Positions 35,880 to 44,075 of a stretch of 64,000 bases of DNA are shown here, in pieces; positions within the stretch are counted from its first letter, which is position 1; every line of letters begins with the position of its first letter. The position numbers were made by a program, and so were the translations under genes. The notes beneath the pieces are model-generated. The model made no database searches and was not told where the DNA came from. It saw nothing but the letters and a program-made list of their open reading frames with translations. Origin of the DNA: Lactobacillus psittaci DSM 15354 (GTDB lineage: Bacteria > Bacillota > Bacilli > Lactobacillales > Lactobacillaceae). The stretch is from positions 1-64,000 of the forward strand of contig NZ_AUEI01000007.1 of assembly GCF_000425905.1 (NCBI RefSeq). Reading direction: 5' to 3'.

Positions 35880-35917
35880 TGAAAAAGAGCCACTACACGT
35901 ATGTAGCGACTCCTTTT
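35880..35917 (+). terminator. Terminator between ohyA and the second yfhO (bidirectional)
   Basis: AAAGAG, CCACTACA and TGTAGCGACTC pair as an interrupted stem with A-run before and T-run after, so it can end both converging genes. Confidence 0.8.
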
Positions 35918-35924
35918 TTATATT

Positions 35925-38504
35925 CTAAGATTTACGCTTCTTGAAAAAATAAACTTCAATAGCCAATAAAATAATTCCTATTAGTGAAATAGCGATTCCA
36001 AGTTTAAATCCAGGCATCTCATTTCGTAGTACAATCTTATAATTACCAGCTGGTAAATCAAGTGCAATAAAGCTATTTAATACTTTTTTGATTTTTACAG
36101 GCTTACCATTAGCGGTAGCGCTCCAACCTTTAGTATATGGAAAAGTAGTTATTAATGCTTGACCATCTTTAATCTTAACATTTCCTGAAACTAAGTTCCC
36201 TCTCCATATATTAATTCTCATTCGTCGAGCTTTCGCTATTTTGATAACTTGGGCTAAAGCCTTTTGATTTAAGAGGTAAAGTTTAGGATCAATAATAGAT
36301 TTTTGAGTAATATTTTCCCGGAAGTAGAGTTTTAAAACAACTTTACCATTAGCAGGAACATGCACACCAATTGGTTGTAAACTTACGGGAGTGGTTCGGA
36401 ATGCTTGACCATTTAAAGTGATTTTATCTACAGCGGAGAGTTTGTCATTATAATCGGCCCAAGACATTAAACTAGGATCCATTAAAATATAACCACTTGT
36501 ATTTGGCTTGGCTTTATAAGAGAAGGTAACAACTGATTTTTGAGGTTTGATTTGTTTTAGAATTAATTGCTTCTTTTCATGTGATAATGTCATGTTATCA
36601 CTTGTTTCTTGAGCAGAAATAGCCTTACTGAAATAAGTATAGTGGTTTTTAGTTAATGCATTTAAAATCTTTGCTTGGTTAGATAGTGGCTCATTTTCCT
36701 TGAGATTAAGATTGTTAACTCTGTAGCCGGCAAACGCTAAAGGGAAGCCTTGGGTTTGATAAGCAGTATTTTCTTTGTCTTGATACCAAATCTTGCTTCC
36801 AATTAAATCATTGCGCAAGCCATAGTTATAAAATCCCTTAAAGTCACTTGGACGGTTAGTTTTTATGAAAGTCTTTAGACCATAAAAAGCATCAGTTAAT
36901 TGTGTCCCTGTAGAGTAGAAAGTGTAATAGCCTCTACTTGGTAAGCCAAGAAGACCGCCTAGAGCACTAATTTGTATGCTATTGTTAGATGTAAAGACAC
37001 TTACTCCATGGTAGTTTAATAAGTAACTATCACTACGGTCATTATTGATCAAGAAAGATTTATCTAAACGCTGATTTTTAGCTGAACTAGGTAGTTTGCT
37101 AAGTAAAGCTGCTGTTTGTTCAGTATAAGGATTATATGGTGTAACATTTTTACTAATTTTAGAGTAAGAATAGTAGGTATTGGCAAAAATATCTAAAATA
37201 ATAAAAAGTGCAAGCCATTTAGGTTTAATTAACTTGTGCAAATACAGATTAAAGAGAATAACAGCCAATATGAATACAACTATTGTAGCAATAACCGTAT
37301 TAGTTTCTATAACCAATAATTTGCGACTAACCAACAAGTAAATCAGAATTAAAACAGCAAAACAAGCATTATAAATGTAACTATCACGCTTTTTGCTTAT
37401 TTGAATAGTTGTAGCTGATATTGTTGCAAGATAAGCAATTGTGAATACGATTATAAAGGCATAGCGAAAAGGATAAAATTGAGGTGGCTGTCCTCCATGC
37501 CATAATAAATAAATTTTGGTAGAGAATAAACCAGAAAAGAGAAATAGCAAAAAGACAGCAGAAGCTATACGTTGCTTTAATGCAATTGATGAATTAAAGA
37601 AAAATGCAATTAAAAATAATGTAGCAAGTGTTCCTATGTAAACTAAAGGAATTAATAAACGATTACCTGCAAAAAGAAAATTAGCTGGTAGAACAGATAA
37701 TAGTAACTTAGTTTGAATAGGAGTAACAAGTAAATGGTAGTTTAACTTATTTTCTAATAAGTTGAAAAAGGTTGGTACACTAGCAATACATGAAATTAAG
37801 CCGGCAGTAAATGATGATATTATAAATAAGCGAGCAGATTTCCAAAAGGCTTTCCAATTAGTAAATTCAAGAAATGCTTGATAGATAAAAAATGCACCCA
37901 AGAATACACATACCATGTAAGCTGTATAGTAATTTGCCACAATAGTTATTGCTAAAAAAATAACATAGAGGATTGAAAAATTCCCTTTTATAATTTTTAA
38001 CAAGCCATAAACTATGAATGGTAGAAAAGCAATTGCGTCAAGCCACATCAAGTTCCCAAAGTAACTGAGAACATAAGCAGACAATGAATAAGCAACTCCT
38101 AACCCCATAGCCCAACTTTCTGGGACTTTTTTAATACTTTTGGCAAAGAAATAAAAACTACCAGAAGCAATCATTATTTTTAATAAGATAATAGTATAAA
38201 TTGCTAAATTTACTTTAGCAGCCGGAAATAGTAGAACCACAAAGTTTAAAGGACTTAAAAGATAATATCCCCAATTTCCTGCCATACTACCACCTAGGCC
38301 ATTGGCAAAACTATAAGAAAAATCGCTTAAATTTCCTAATAAAATATGGTGCAAATATTGAAAAAATGACAAATATTGATCTAAAATATCGCCAGAATTT
38401 AAAGTACCACCGAAGTATGGATTAGTTCCGGTAAGTAATCCCGCTAATAAGAAGATTATTGCAGAAATAGTTACAGGAATGACAAATTTAGGTATTTTTT
38501 TCAT
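35925..38504 (-). CDS. YfhO family membrane protein (second copy)
   Basis: An 859-residue paralogue of the protein at 29941-32565, with the same pattern: about 12-13 membrane segments at the N-terminal half, a large extracellular region, and a last segment ending KKRKS. GTLNSGDILDQYLSFFQYLHHILLGN and FANGLGGSMAGNWGYYLLSPLN align with the first copy. ATG 38504 follows GGGGAGAAAA; 30 residues of an earlier in-frame extension have no ribosome site and no family match. The function, perhaps in lipoteichoic acid decoration, is inferred from family members only. Confidence 0.85.
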   Translation of the reverse strand: MKKIPKFVIPVTISAIIFLLAGLLTGTNPYFGGTLNSGDILDQYLSFFQYLHHILLGNLSDFSYSFANGLGGSMAGNWGYYLLSPLNFVVLLFPAAKVNLAIYTIILLKIMIASGSFYFFAKSIKKVPESWAMGLGVAYSLSAYVLSYFGNLMWLDAIAFLPFIVYGLLKIIKGNFSILYVIFLAITIVANYYTAYMVCVFLGAFFIYQAFLEFTNWKAFWKSARLFIISSFTAGLISCIASVPTFFNLLENKLNYHLLVTPIQTKLLLSVLPANFLFAGNRLLIPLVYIGTLATLFLIAFFFNSSIALKQRIASAVFLLFLFSGLFSTKIYLLWHGGQPPQFYPFRYAFIIVFTIAYLATISATTIQISKKRDSYIYNACFAVLILIYLLVSRKLLVIETNTVIATIVVFILAVILFNLYLHKLIKPKWLALFIILDIFANTYYSYSKISKNVTPYNPYTEQTAALLSKLPSSAKNQRLDKSFLINNDRSDSYLLNYHGVSVFTSNNSIQISALGGLLGLPSRGYYTFYSTGTQLTDAFYGLKTFIKTNRPSDFKGFYNYGLRNDLIGSKIWYQDKENTAYQTQGFPLAFAGYRVNNLNLKENEPLSNQAKILNALTKNHYTYFSKAISAQETSDNMTLSHEKKQLILKQIKPQKSVVTFSYKAKPNTSGYILMDPSLMSWADYNDKLSAVDKITLNGQAFRTTPVSLQPIGVHVPANGKVVLKLYFRENITQKSIIDPKLYLLNQKALAQVIKIAKARRMRINIWRGNLVSGNVKIKDGQALITTFPYTKGWSATANGKPVKIKKVLNSFIALDLPAGNYKIVLRNEMPGFKLGIAISLIGIILLAIEVYFFKKRKS

Positions 38505-38586
38505 TAAATTTTCTCCCCAATTAACAAAACAATTAGACCCCTTATTATAGCTTATTCTTGGTGAAGAAAGCCAATTTCTGTATAAA

Positions 38587-38607
38587 TTTAACATTTAGTA
38601 TGTTAAA
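38587..38607. promoter_or_regulatory. Palindrome between yfhO copy 2 and the 170-residue gene
   Basis: TTTAACAT and ATGTTAAA form a perfect eight-base inverted repeat with a five-base spacer. TTAACA inside it could serve as a -35 with TATTCG 17 bases downstream. It resembles a repressor operator; the regulator is unknown. Confidence 0.45.
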
Positions 38608-38646
38608 ATGTATTCGTTTTATTTCTTGTTTTGGAGGATATGAAAT

Positions 38647-39159
38647 ATGAATAATTTAGTAGGTAAGGGAAAAGAAATTTGGAGTAAGCACAAAATTATT
38701 GTTAGTATTGTAGCTGTGATTTTGTTGCTTTGGGCTTATAATAGCTATCAAGAAAATTTTGGCAAGATTGATCCATTAGATGGAGTTGATCGAGTAGCAT
38801 GGAGAATAGAAGATGGACAAGGCTATTGGACATATCTAAATTCCGATAAGGCAAAGATTGCTACTAAAATGAGGGTAGCTTTACTTAGAAAAATGGGTGG
38901 TCAATCTGCTATTTCAGCAATTGAAAAGAATTCTAAATGGTATTATGATGACGATGATTATAAACCAATTGTTAATGCTATAGGGCAAAAAAAGACTAAT
39001 CAATTAATCGATGAATTAGATATATTAAAGAGGTCTATTAAATACGATATTCAATCTGGAAAATTGATTGTAAGTCTTGATATTCCACAGTCTGAAGCTG
39101 ATAAAGACGGAATAAAACTAGAGAAACATGAGTTTAGTACAGATATTAATAAAAATTAG
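38647..39159 (+). CDS. Hypothetical membrane-anchored protein (170 residues)
   Basis: I do not recognise this protein. It has one membrane segment (residues about 18-33, IIVSIVAVILLLWAY) followed by a charged domain (DGVDRVAWRIEDGQGYWTYLNSDKAK...). The order suggests a short cytoplasmic tail and an extracytoplasmic domain. ATG 38647 follows TTGGAGG. It is monocistronic, with a palindrome upstream and a terminator downstream. Confidence 0.75.
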   Translation: MNNLVGKGKEIWSKHKIIVSIVAVILLLWAYNSYQENFGKIDPLDGVDRVAWRIEDGQGYWTYLNSDKAKIATKMRVALLRKMGGQSAISAIEKNSKWYYDDDDYKPIVNAIGQKKTNQLIDELDILKRSIKYDIQSGKLIVSLDIPQSEADKDGIKLEKHEFSTDINKN

Positions 39160-39166
39160 CTAAAAA

Positions 39167-39214
39167 CAAAAAATCAAGAAATCCTATAAAAAAAGGAAAT
39201 CTTGATTTTTTTGT
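39167..39214 (+). terminator. Bidirectional terminator between the 170-residue gene and C1B peptidase copy 2
   Basis: AAAAAATCAAGA and TCTTGATTTTTTT pair around a 20-base middle section that contains a smaller stem; A-run and T-run flank it, so it can act in both directions. Confidence 0.82.
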
Positions 39215-39224
39215 TTAATCTTTA

Positions 39225-40541
39225 TTATGCTAATGAATCCCAAGCAGGAAGTTGTTGAGCAGGGCCTTCAGCTAATTTTTGTTGTTCGCTAGTCAAATAC
39301 TTTTTGTGGACAACTACTTCATAAACATATTCTTCAAACCAATCTTGACTCATAACGTAGTAGCCCTTCTTTGCAACTTTTTCGCCCCATGAATTTTCAA
39401 CTTTCCATTGACGAACCTCACCGTTATCTTCGTCAACACCGACCAAAGTCATAGCGTGAGAAACTTCACCCATACCAGTTTCAAGCCGTTCTTTCTTAGT
39501 CATAGTCAGGTCAACGCCAAACAAGTCATCTAACTTGTATAAGTCAGTTGCTAAAAAGCCAGTCTTATTTTCTTTTTGTTTACCAACATCATTACCAAAC
39601 CAAACTGCTTCACCGTCTTTTAATTGGGCAATTGCAGCACTAGTTAGAAATTCCATTGGAACGTTCAAAAGCTTAATAGGGTACTTGCCTTGAACATTGT
39701 CTTCAGATGGTAATGCAAAAAGCTTGTTGTATTCATGATCAGGTGCGTTAGTTAAAACAACATAATCACTCAAATCAACATCTTTGAAGTACTTGTTATA
39801 AAATTCGACAGGAGTTAAGTTCTTTTCTAAGTGATACTTCTTATCATCATCACGATATTCTAAGTCAAATTTCTTAGGCGGTTCACCAACAGCGATTGCA
39901 GTCATGCGGTAAACTTCACTTAAAAACTTTTTGCGAGCCTTTTGTGCAGCTTCTAAGTCACCAGCTTGCGCCAATTTTCTAAGAACTAAAGCATCTTTCT
40001 TTTCTTTTTGTGCTAAAGCTTCTGCTAAAGCAGCAGTGTTGTTAGTGTTGGCAGTTTCAGGCATAGCGTAAGTAGGAACAACGCCATATTTTTCAACTAA
40101 TGAAATTGCCATATGCCATTGACCACCATCATGACCAGCGAAGTCAAAGTAAGCTTTAACTTCACGGTCATCCAATGGCTTGTCCGCATTTTCTAAAACA
40201 TAATTATAGAAGTTATTAGCACGTTCTACTTTATCCCAGAAAAAGTTATAAGCTTGTGAAAAAGTAAAATTCTTAACTTTATATTCTTTGCCAAAATGGT
40301 GACGCAAAACATTTAAAGTGGCAAATAACCAGCAACGACCAGATTGAAGTTGATTAGTTACATTATCAGTATCTAATTCAGTTGAAAATACGTGAGTTAA
40401 ACGATGTGATACAGCGTCGTTATATGATGCTTCTAATACACCGCTTCTTTTGGCGGCTCGGGCTACAACTTGGCTAGTAGGATCAGCATTAAATTCACGA
40501 CTAAAGTCTTCTAATTCTTGCAAAGTTAATTCATTGGCCAT
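39225..40541 (-). CDS. C1B cysteine peptidase of the PepC/PepE/PepG group (copy 2)
   Basis: A 438-residue paralogue of the peptidase at 32722-34035. The active-site Cys70 is in QSGRCWLFATLN, His in SHAMTLVGVD and Asn in VENSWG. The length matches lactobacillus endopeptidase PepE (438 residues). Codon use is strongly biased, more than in copy 1, pointing to higher expression. ATG 40541 follows AGAGGA. The two peptidases probably handle different peptide pools. Confidence 0.9.
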   Translation of the reverse strand: MANELTLQELEDFSREFNADPTSQVVARAAKRSGVLEASYNDAVSHRLTHVFSTELDTDNVTNQLQSGRCWLFATLNVLRHHFGKEYKVKNFTFSQAYNFFWDKVERANNFYNYVLENADKPLDDREVKAYFDFAGHDGGQWHMAISLVEKYGVVPTYAMPETANTNNTAALAEALAQKEKKDALVLRKLAQAGDLEAAQKARKKFLSEVYRMTAIAVGEPPKKFDLEYRDDDKKYHLEKNLTPVEFYNKYFKDVDLSDYVVLTNAPDHEYNKLFALPSEDNVQGKYPIKLLNVPMEFLTSAAIAQLKDGEAVWFGNDVGKQKENKTGFLATDLYKLDDLFGVDLTMTKKERLETGMGEVSHAMTLVGVDEDNGEVRQWKVENSWGEKVAKKGYYVMSQDWFEEYVYEVVVHKKYLTSEQQKLAEGPAQQLPAWDSLA

Positions 40542-40733
40542 AATCTTATCCTCTTCTTTTAATATTCTTTAATAAGTTAATTAATAATATATCATAAACA
40601 CTTAAAAAAGTCAGAAGAAAAATCAAATTCACAAAAAAATACCTTCTTTTATTTAACAAGTATGCAAAATAAACTATAATATACTTGCACCTGAAAAAGG
40701 TGCACTGCCACATATTTTAGGAGGAATTTTGTT

Positions 40734-41234
40734 ATGAAATTAACAAAGAAGACTTTGTTATCTGCTGCAGCTATTCTATTAGTTGCTAGCGGTTTAACTG
40801 CTTGCTCTAATAACAAGAGTGCAAGTTCGAATTCAGTAGCTACTAGTTCTAAAACAGTGAAAAAACACAAAGTGCACAAGCACAAGACTAGTGATGATAC
40901 TGAAAGTTCAACTTCAAGCAGTGAAACCAGTTCAAGCAGCTCTAGTTCAGTTGCAAGCTCTGCTACAAATTCAGGTTCAAACAATACCTCTGCTACTGGT
41001 AAAGTTAGCGATAGCACTTTTAAAGCTATTGCCAATCACTGGTTGAAGGTTGCTAATAAGCCTGCAAGTTATAGCAGTCATGTGCGTGTAAGCTACTCTG
41101 GTGAAACTAGTCGAGGCAAAGAATTTTTAGTCACAACTACTGATTCAGATGGTATTGAAGCACATTATTACTTGAATAGTAATGGTTTATACTACTACGA
41201 TGTACTTAACGATAAACTTGTAGAGGTTAATTAA
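40734..41234 (+). CDS. Small Ser-rich lipoprotein (paralogue A)
   Basis: A 166-residue surface lipoprotein. Signal peptide 1-24 has the lipobox LTAC. A low-complexity Ser/Thr/Lys linker (about 27-90) leads to a folded C-terminal domain (about 95-166) ending HYYLNSNGLYYYDVLNDKLVEVN. The next gene has the same plan and a related end, so the two are paralogues. I do not know the function. A TATAAT at 40675-40680 and a TGCACC/GGTGCA hairpin at 40686-40704 lie in the leader. GGAGG precedes the ATG. Confidence 0.82.
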   Translation: MKLTKKTLLSAAAILLVASGLTACSNNKSASSNSVATSSKTVKKHKVHKHKTSDDTESSTSSSETSSSSSSSVASSATNSGSNNTSATGKVSDSTFKAIANHWLKVANKPASYSSHVRVSYSGETSRGKEFLVTTTDSDGIEAHYYLNSNGLYYYDVLNDKLVEVN

Positions 41235-41257
41235 GTTACTATTGGAGGATTTTCATC

Positions 41258-41794
41258 ATGAAGTTTAGGAATAAGTTTCTTATTTCAGCTGCTACCTTAG
41301 TGTTAGTAGCTGGCATAGCCAGCGGATGCTCAAGTAAGACAAAGAGCAACACTCAGTCTGCTACCTCTTCTAGGGTAAGACATAAAAAGAGTGTTAAGAA
41401 GCACAAGAGGGCGAAGAAGTTAGAAACTACTGCTTCTGCTTCATCTACCAGTGAAGTGGATTCAAACAGCAGCCAAACTTCTACTTCCGCTTCCCACGTG
41501 CGGAATACATATACTACTAATTCAGCTCAAAATAATCAGGCCAGTGCTAGTCAAAATCAAAATATGAATTCTAGTGCAATTAGACAAGCTGGCCAAGATT
41601 GGAGTAAGCGCGGAGGGTATAAATCAGCTAGTCCAGATAGTTTTCTTTACTATTTTGGTAAAGATGGCAACAATACAATTATTCAGATAGCTGAAAAATC
41701 TAGTGGCCACGTTGTTGCCAATTACTATTTAACCCCATCTGGTGCTTTGTATTATGATAATATTTCTACCAATAATAGAGTAAGGGTTAATTAG
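41258..41794 (+). CDS. Small Ser-rich lipoprotein (paralogue B)
   Basis: A 178-residue lipoprotein with signal peptide and lipobox IASGC (Cys24), a Ser/Thr/Asn-rich linker, and a C-terminal domain ending NYYLTPSGALYYDNISTNNRVRVN, similar to paralogue A. GGAGG is nine bases upstream of ATG 41258. The stop codon is directly followed by the ATG of a GreA paralogue, so all three genes seem to form an operon. Function unknown. Confidence 0.82.
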   Translation: MKFRNKFLISAATLVLVAGIASGCSSKTKSNTQSATSSRVRHKKSVKKHKRAKKLETTASASSTSEVDSNSSQTSTSASHVRNTYTTNSAQNNQASASQNQNMNSSAIRQAGQDWSKRGGYKSASPDSFLYYFGKDGNNTIIQIAEKSSGHVVANYYLTPSGALYYDNISTNNRVRVN

Positions 41795-42256
41795 ATGGTT
41801 TATTTTCAAAAGATGACCCCGCAAGGGTATAAGCAAATTGAAGCTGAAATTGCTGAACTCAAAAAGGATCGTCCTCGCCGTATTAAAGCACTCCAAGAAG
41901 CGCGTAGCTTAGGAGATTTATCTGAAAACAGTGAATATACCGAAGCTAAGAAAGAGTTACGACACTTAGAAAGTCGTTTGCGTTATCTAGGTAAGCAACT
42001 TAAATATGCAGAAATTGTAGAACCTACCAATAATGGCAAGGTTGATTTGGGCAAACATGTACGACTCAAATTTGAAGATGATGAAACTAGCGATGTTTAT
42101 GAGATTGTAGGTCGGCTAGAGGCTGACCTCGATCAGGGAAAGATTTCTTTTGACTCACCATTAGGAGTGGCCATCATGAAACATAGCGCTGGCGAAGTTG
42201 TCACAGTTGAGGCGCCAGCGGGTTCATATCAAGTTACAATTGAAGCAATTTTATAA
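41795..42256 (+). CDS. greA: Transcription elongation factor GreA (paralogue)
   Basis: A 153-residue Gre factor. The N-terminal coiled coil carries the tip motif GDLSENSEY (acidic Asp41 and Glu44) that enters the RNA polymerase secondary channel and stimulates cleavage of backtracked RNA. The C-terminal FKBP-like domain (about 80-153) binds polymerase. It is slightly shorter than standard GreA (about 157). It begins with no gap after the lipoprotein gene, an odd partner for a transcription factor, and is probably not the housekeeping greA. AAGGG provides a weak ribosome site. Confidence 0.88.
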   Translation: MVYFQKMTPQGYKQIEAEIAELKKDRPRRIKALQEARSLGDLSENSEYTEAKKELRHLESRLRYLGKQLKYAEIVEPTNNGKVDLGKHVRLKFEDDETSDVYEIVGRLEADLDQGKISFDSPLGVAIMKHSAGEVVTVEAPAGSYQVTIEAIL

Positions 42257-42261
42257 TTTAG

Positions 42262-42296
42262 AAAGACTACTTGATCAGGACAAGTAGTCTTTTTGT
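42262..42296 (+). terminator. Terminator after the greA paralogue
   Basis: AAAGACTACTTG pairs with CAAGTAGTCTTT around ATCAGGA; T-run follows. Confidence 0.9.
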
Positions 42297-42313
42297 TTGT
42301 CTTTTTTAACTAC

Positions 42314-42342
42314 TTGTCTTTTTACTCGAACGTGTGTACAAT
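42314..42342 (+). promoter_or_regulatory. Promoter with LexA (SOS) box upstream of the Y-family polymerase
   Basis: TTGTCT (42314-42319) and TACAAT (42337-42342) are 17 bases apart. CGAACGTGTGTACA at 42327-42340 fits the Gram-positive LexA box CGAACN4GTTCG at 8 of 10 fixed positions and overlaps the -10. Confidence 0.65.
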
Positions 42343-42378
42343 TTTAGTTGATGCAAACATTTGTTCAAGGAGATAATT

Positions 42379-43689
42379 ATGTATGACTATCGGTATGAAC
42401 CAAGTAGAATGATTTTTATGATTGACAATAAGTCTTTTTATGCAAGCTGTGAATGTATACGTTTAGGTCTTAATCCGATGACAACAGCCTTAGCGGTTTT
42501 ATCACATCAACCTGGTAGTAAGGAAGAGTCTAGTTTAATCATGGCCGCTTCGCCGTTAGCTAAGAAGAAATATGGTCTTAACAATGTTATGCGTGCTAGA
42601 CAATTACCACCTAAATCTCGGCGACCTGATTTAATTTTAGTTGAGCCACATATGAATCTTTACATTAAGAAAAGTATGGAAGTTTTGAAGATTTTTGAGA
42701 AGTATGCGGCTAGAGAGGATATTCATGTTTATTCAATTGATGAAAGCATGATTGATATGACAGAATCTTGGAAACTTTTTGGTAATGACCCGTATATGGT
42801 AGGACGCCGAATTCAAAAAGACATCAAGAATGAAATAGGCTTATATACTACTTGTGGAATTGGTGAAAATCCACTACTTGCTAAACTGGCTATGGATATT
42901 GATGCAAAAAAGCGGTGGAGTATGATTTCATTTTGGCATTATATTGATGTACCAGATACGATTTGGCAGATTAAGGATTTAGAGCAGGTATGGGGAATTA
43001 ATAGAAGAATAGCAGATCGGCTAAGAAAATTGGGAATTCATGATATGAATGAGCTAGCTCATAGTGATCCTGAGCTTTTAAAAGCAGAGTTTGGAATTAT
43101 GGGGGAGCAATTATTTGCAATGAGTTGGGGTGTAGATCGGAGTATTATCCGCCAGCCCTATCACCCTAAAAATAAAAGCTACGGAAATTCTCAAGTATTG
43201 ATGAAAGATTATACTAAACGTTCTGAAATTGTGGTAGTTATTCGAGAGATAGCTGAACAAGTAGCTGCTAGAATCCGTTTTCGCAACTTACAAACGCAAC
43301 TTGTCCATTTACAAATAGGCTTTTCTTATTTTGAAAGAGGAAAGCGCAAGGGCTTTAATGTTAGTGAAAAAGTCTCCGCTACTAATGATAATTCTGAATT
43401 AACTAAAGAAGTGATTGCCTTGTTTGATTGTTATTGGGAAGGTGAAAGCGTTCGAACAATTGGAGTAAGTTATAGTAATTTAATCAGTGCTGATGTGCAG
43501 CAGTTAAGCATGTTTATGAGTCCTGAAAGACAAGCGAAAAAGCGTAATTTTGATTACACAATTGATAAAATTAGAGCAAAATATGGATTCGTTAGTTTGG
43601 TTAAAGCTTCAAGCCTGCTACCTGGTGCAACTGCAATTCAGCGCAGTCGACTGGTAGGAGGGCATAATGGTGGGAATAGCTATGAGTAG
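42379..43689 (+). CDS. Y-family DNA polymerase (UmuC/UvrX-like)
   Basis: A 436-residue translesion polymerase. The catalytic residues are present: Asp16 in MIDNKSFYASCE and Asp121-Glu122 in YSIDESMID; GENPLLAKLAMD and the helix-hairpin-helix VWGINRRIADRLRKLGI follow. ATG 42379 has AAGGAG upstream; an earlier in-frame start at 42361 is rejected. The LexA box at the promoter marks it as part of the SOS response. The gene overlaps a YolD-like gene, the usual partner in Firmicutes. Confidence 0.92.
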   Translation: MYDYRYEPSRMIFMIDNKSFYASCECIRLGLNPMTTALAVLSHQPGSKEESSLIMAASPLAKKKYGLNNVMRARQLPPKSRRPDLILVEPHMNLYIKKSMEVLKIFEKYAAREDIHVYSIDESMIDMTESWKLFGNDPYMVGRRIQKDIKNEIGLYTTCGIGENPLLAKLAMDIDAKKRWSMISFWHYIDVPDTIWQIKDLEQVWGINRRIADRLRKLGIHDMNELAHSDPELLKAEFGIMGEQLFAMSWGVDRSIIRQPYHPKNKSYGNSQVLMKDYTKRSEIVVVIREIAEQVAARIRFRNLQTQLVHLQIGFSYFERGKRKGFNVSEKVSATNDNSELTKEVIALFDCYWEGESVRTIGVSYSNLISADVQQLSMFMSPERQAKKRNFDYTIDKIRAKYGFVSLVKASSLLPGATAIQRSRLVGGHNGGNSYE

Positions 43690-44047
43690 TGATGAAGTGG
43701 TTTTTAATTTCTTTAAAAATTATCGAGATCGAGGAATGAAAAAGTGGTCCGGCTTCTTTTTGAGTGACCATATTAGTAAGATTAATCAAGCTGATAAAGA
43801 GGAAACACAATCTTATCCTGCTAAAAGTAGAATGAGCGAACATGAAATTAGCCAAATTTTACTAAAAAGTTTTAGTAATCACTTATTAGTTAGGTTACAG
43901 TTAAAGTTGGTTGATGAAGATGGAAATTATCTACCAGATATTGAAGGCTTTGTTTTGGGATGTACAGATGACAAAATATTAATCGATAATCAAATGATAT
44001 CTCTAGCCGATATTAATCATATTGAAAATATAGATATAAAAAAATAA
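43667..44047 (+). CDS. YolD-like protein
   Basis: A 126-residue protein whose end (LVRLQLKLVDEDGNYLPDIEGFVLGCTDDKILIDNQMISLADINHIENI) fits the YolD-like family, small proteins encoded next to UvrX/UmuC-type polymerases in Gram-positive bacteria and proposed to stand in for UmuD. ATG 43667 sits five bases behind GGAGG and overlaps the polymerase gene by 23 bases, implying coupled translation. An ATG at 43682 is an alternative start. Confidence 0.8.
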   Translation: MVGIAMSSDEVVFNFFKNYRDRGMKKWSGFFLSDHISKINQADKEETQSYPAKSRMSEHEISQILLKSFSNHLLVRLQLKLVDEDGNYLPDIEGFVLGCTDDKILIDNQMISLADINHIENIDIKK

Positions 44048-44075
44048 GCTTCTGGAAAACCAGAAAGCTTATTTT
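44045..44075 (+). terminator. Terminator after the YolD-like gene (bidirectional)
   Basis: AATAAGCTTCTGG and CCAGAAAGCTTATT pair with one bulge; A-run and T-run flank. The hairpin overlaps the last codons of the opposing transporter pseudogene. Confidence 0.8.

Noticed and set aside
40686-40704. Hairpin TGCACC/GGTGCA in the lipoprotein leader as a riboswitch
   Set aside because: Only six base pairs with no T-run and no conserved riboswitch core; more likely a simple 5' hairpin.
40649-41035. 128-codon minus-strand ORF opposite the first Ser-rich lipoprotein
   Set aside because: The repetitive Ser codons give an open frame on the other strand; the lipoprotein has a signal peptide, lipobox and ribosome site.
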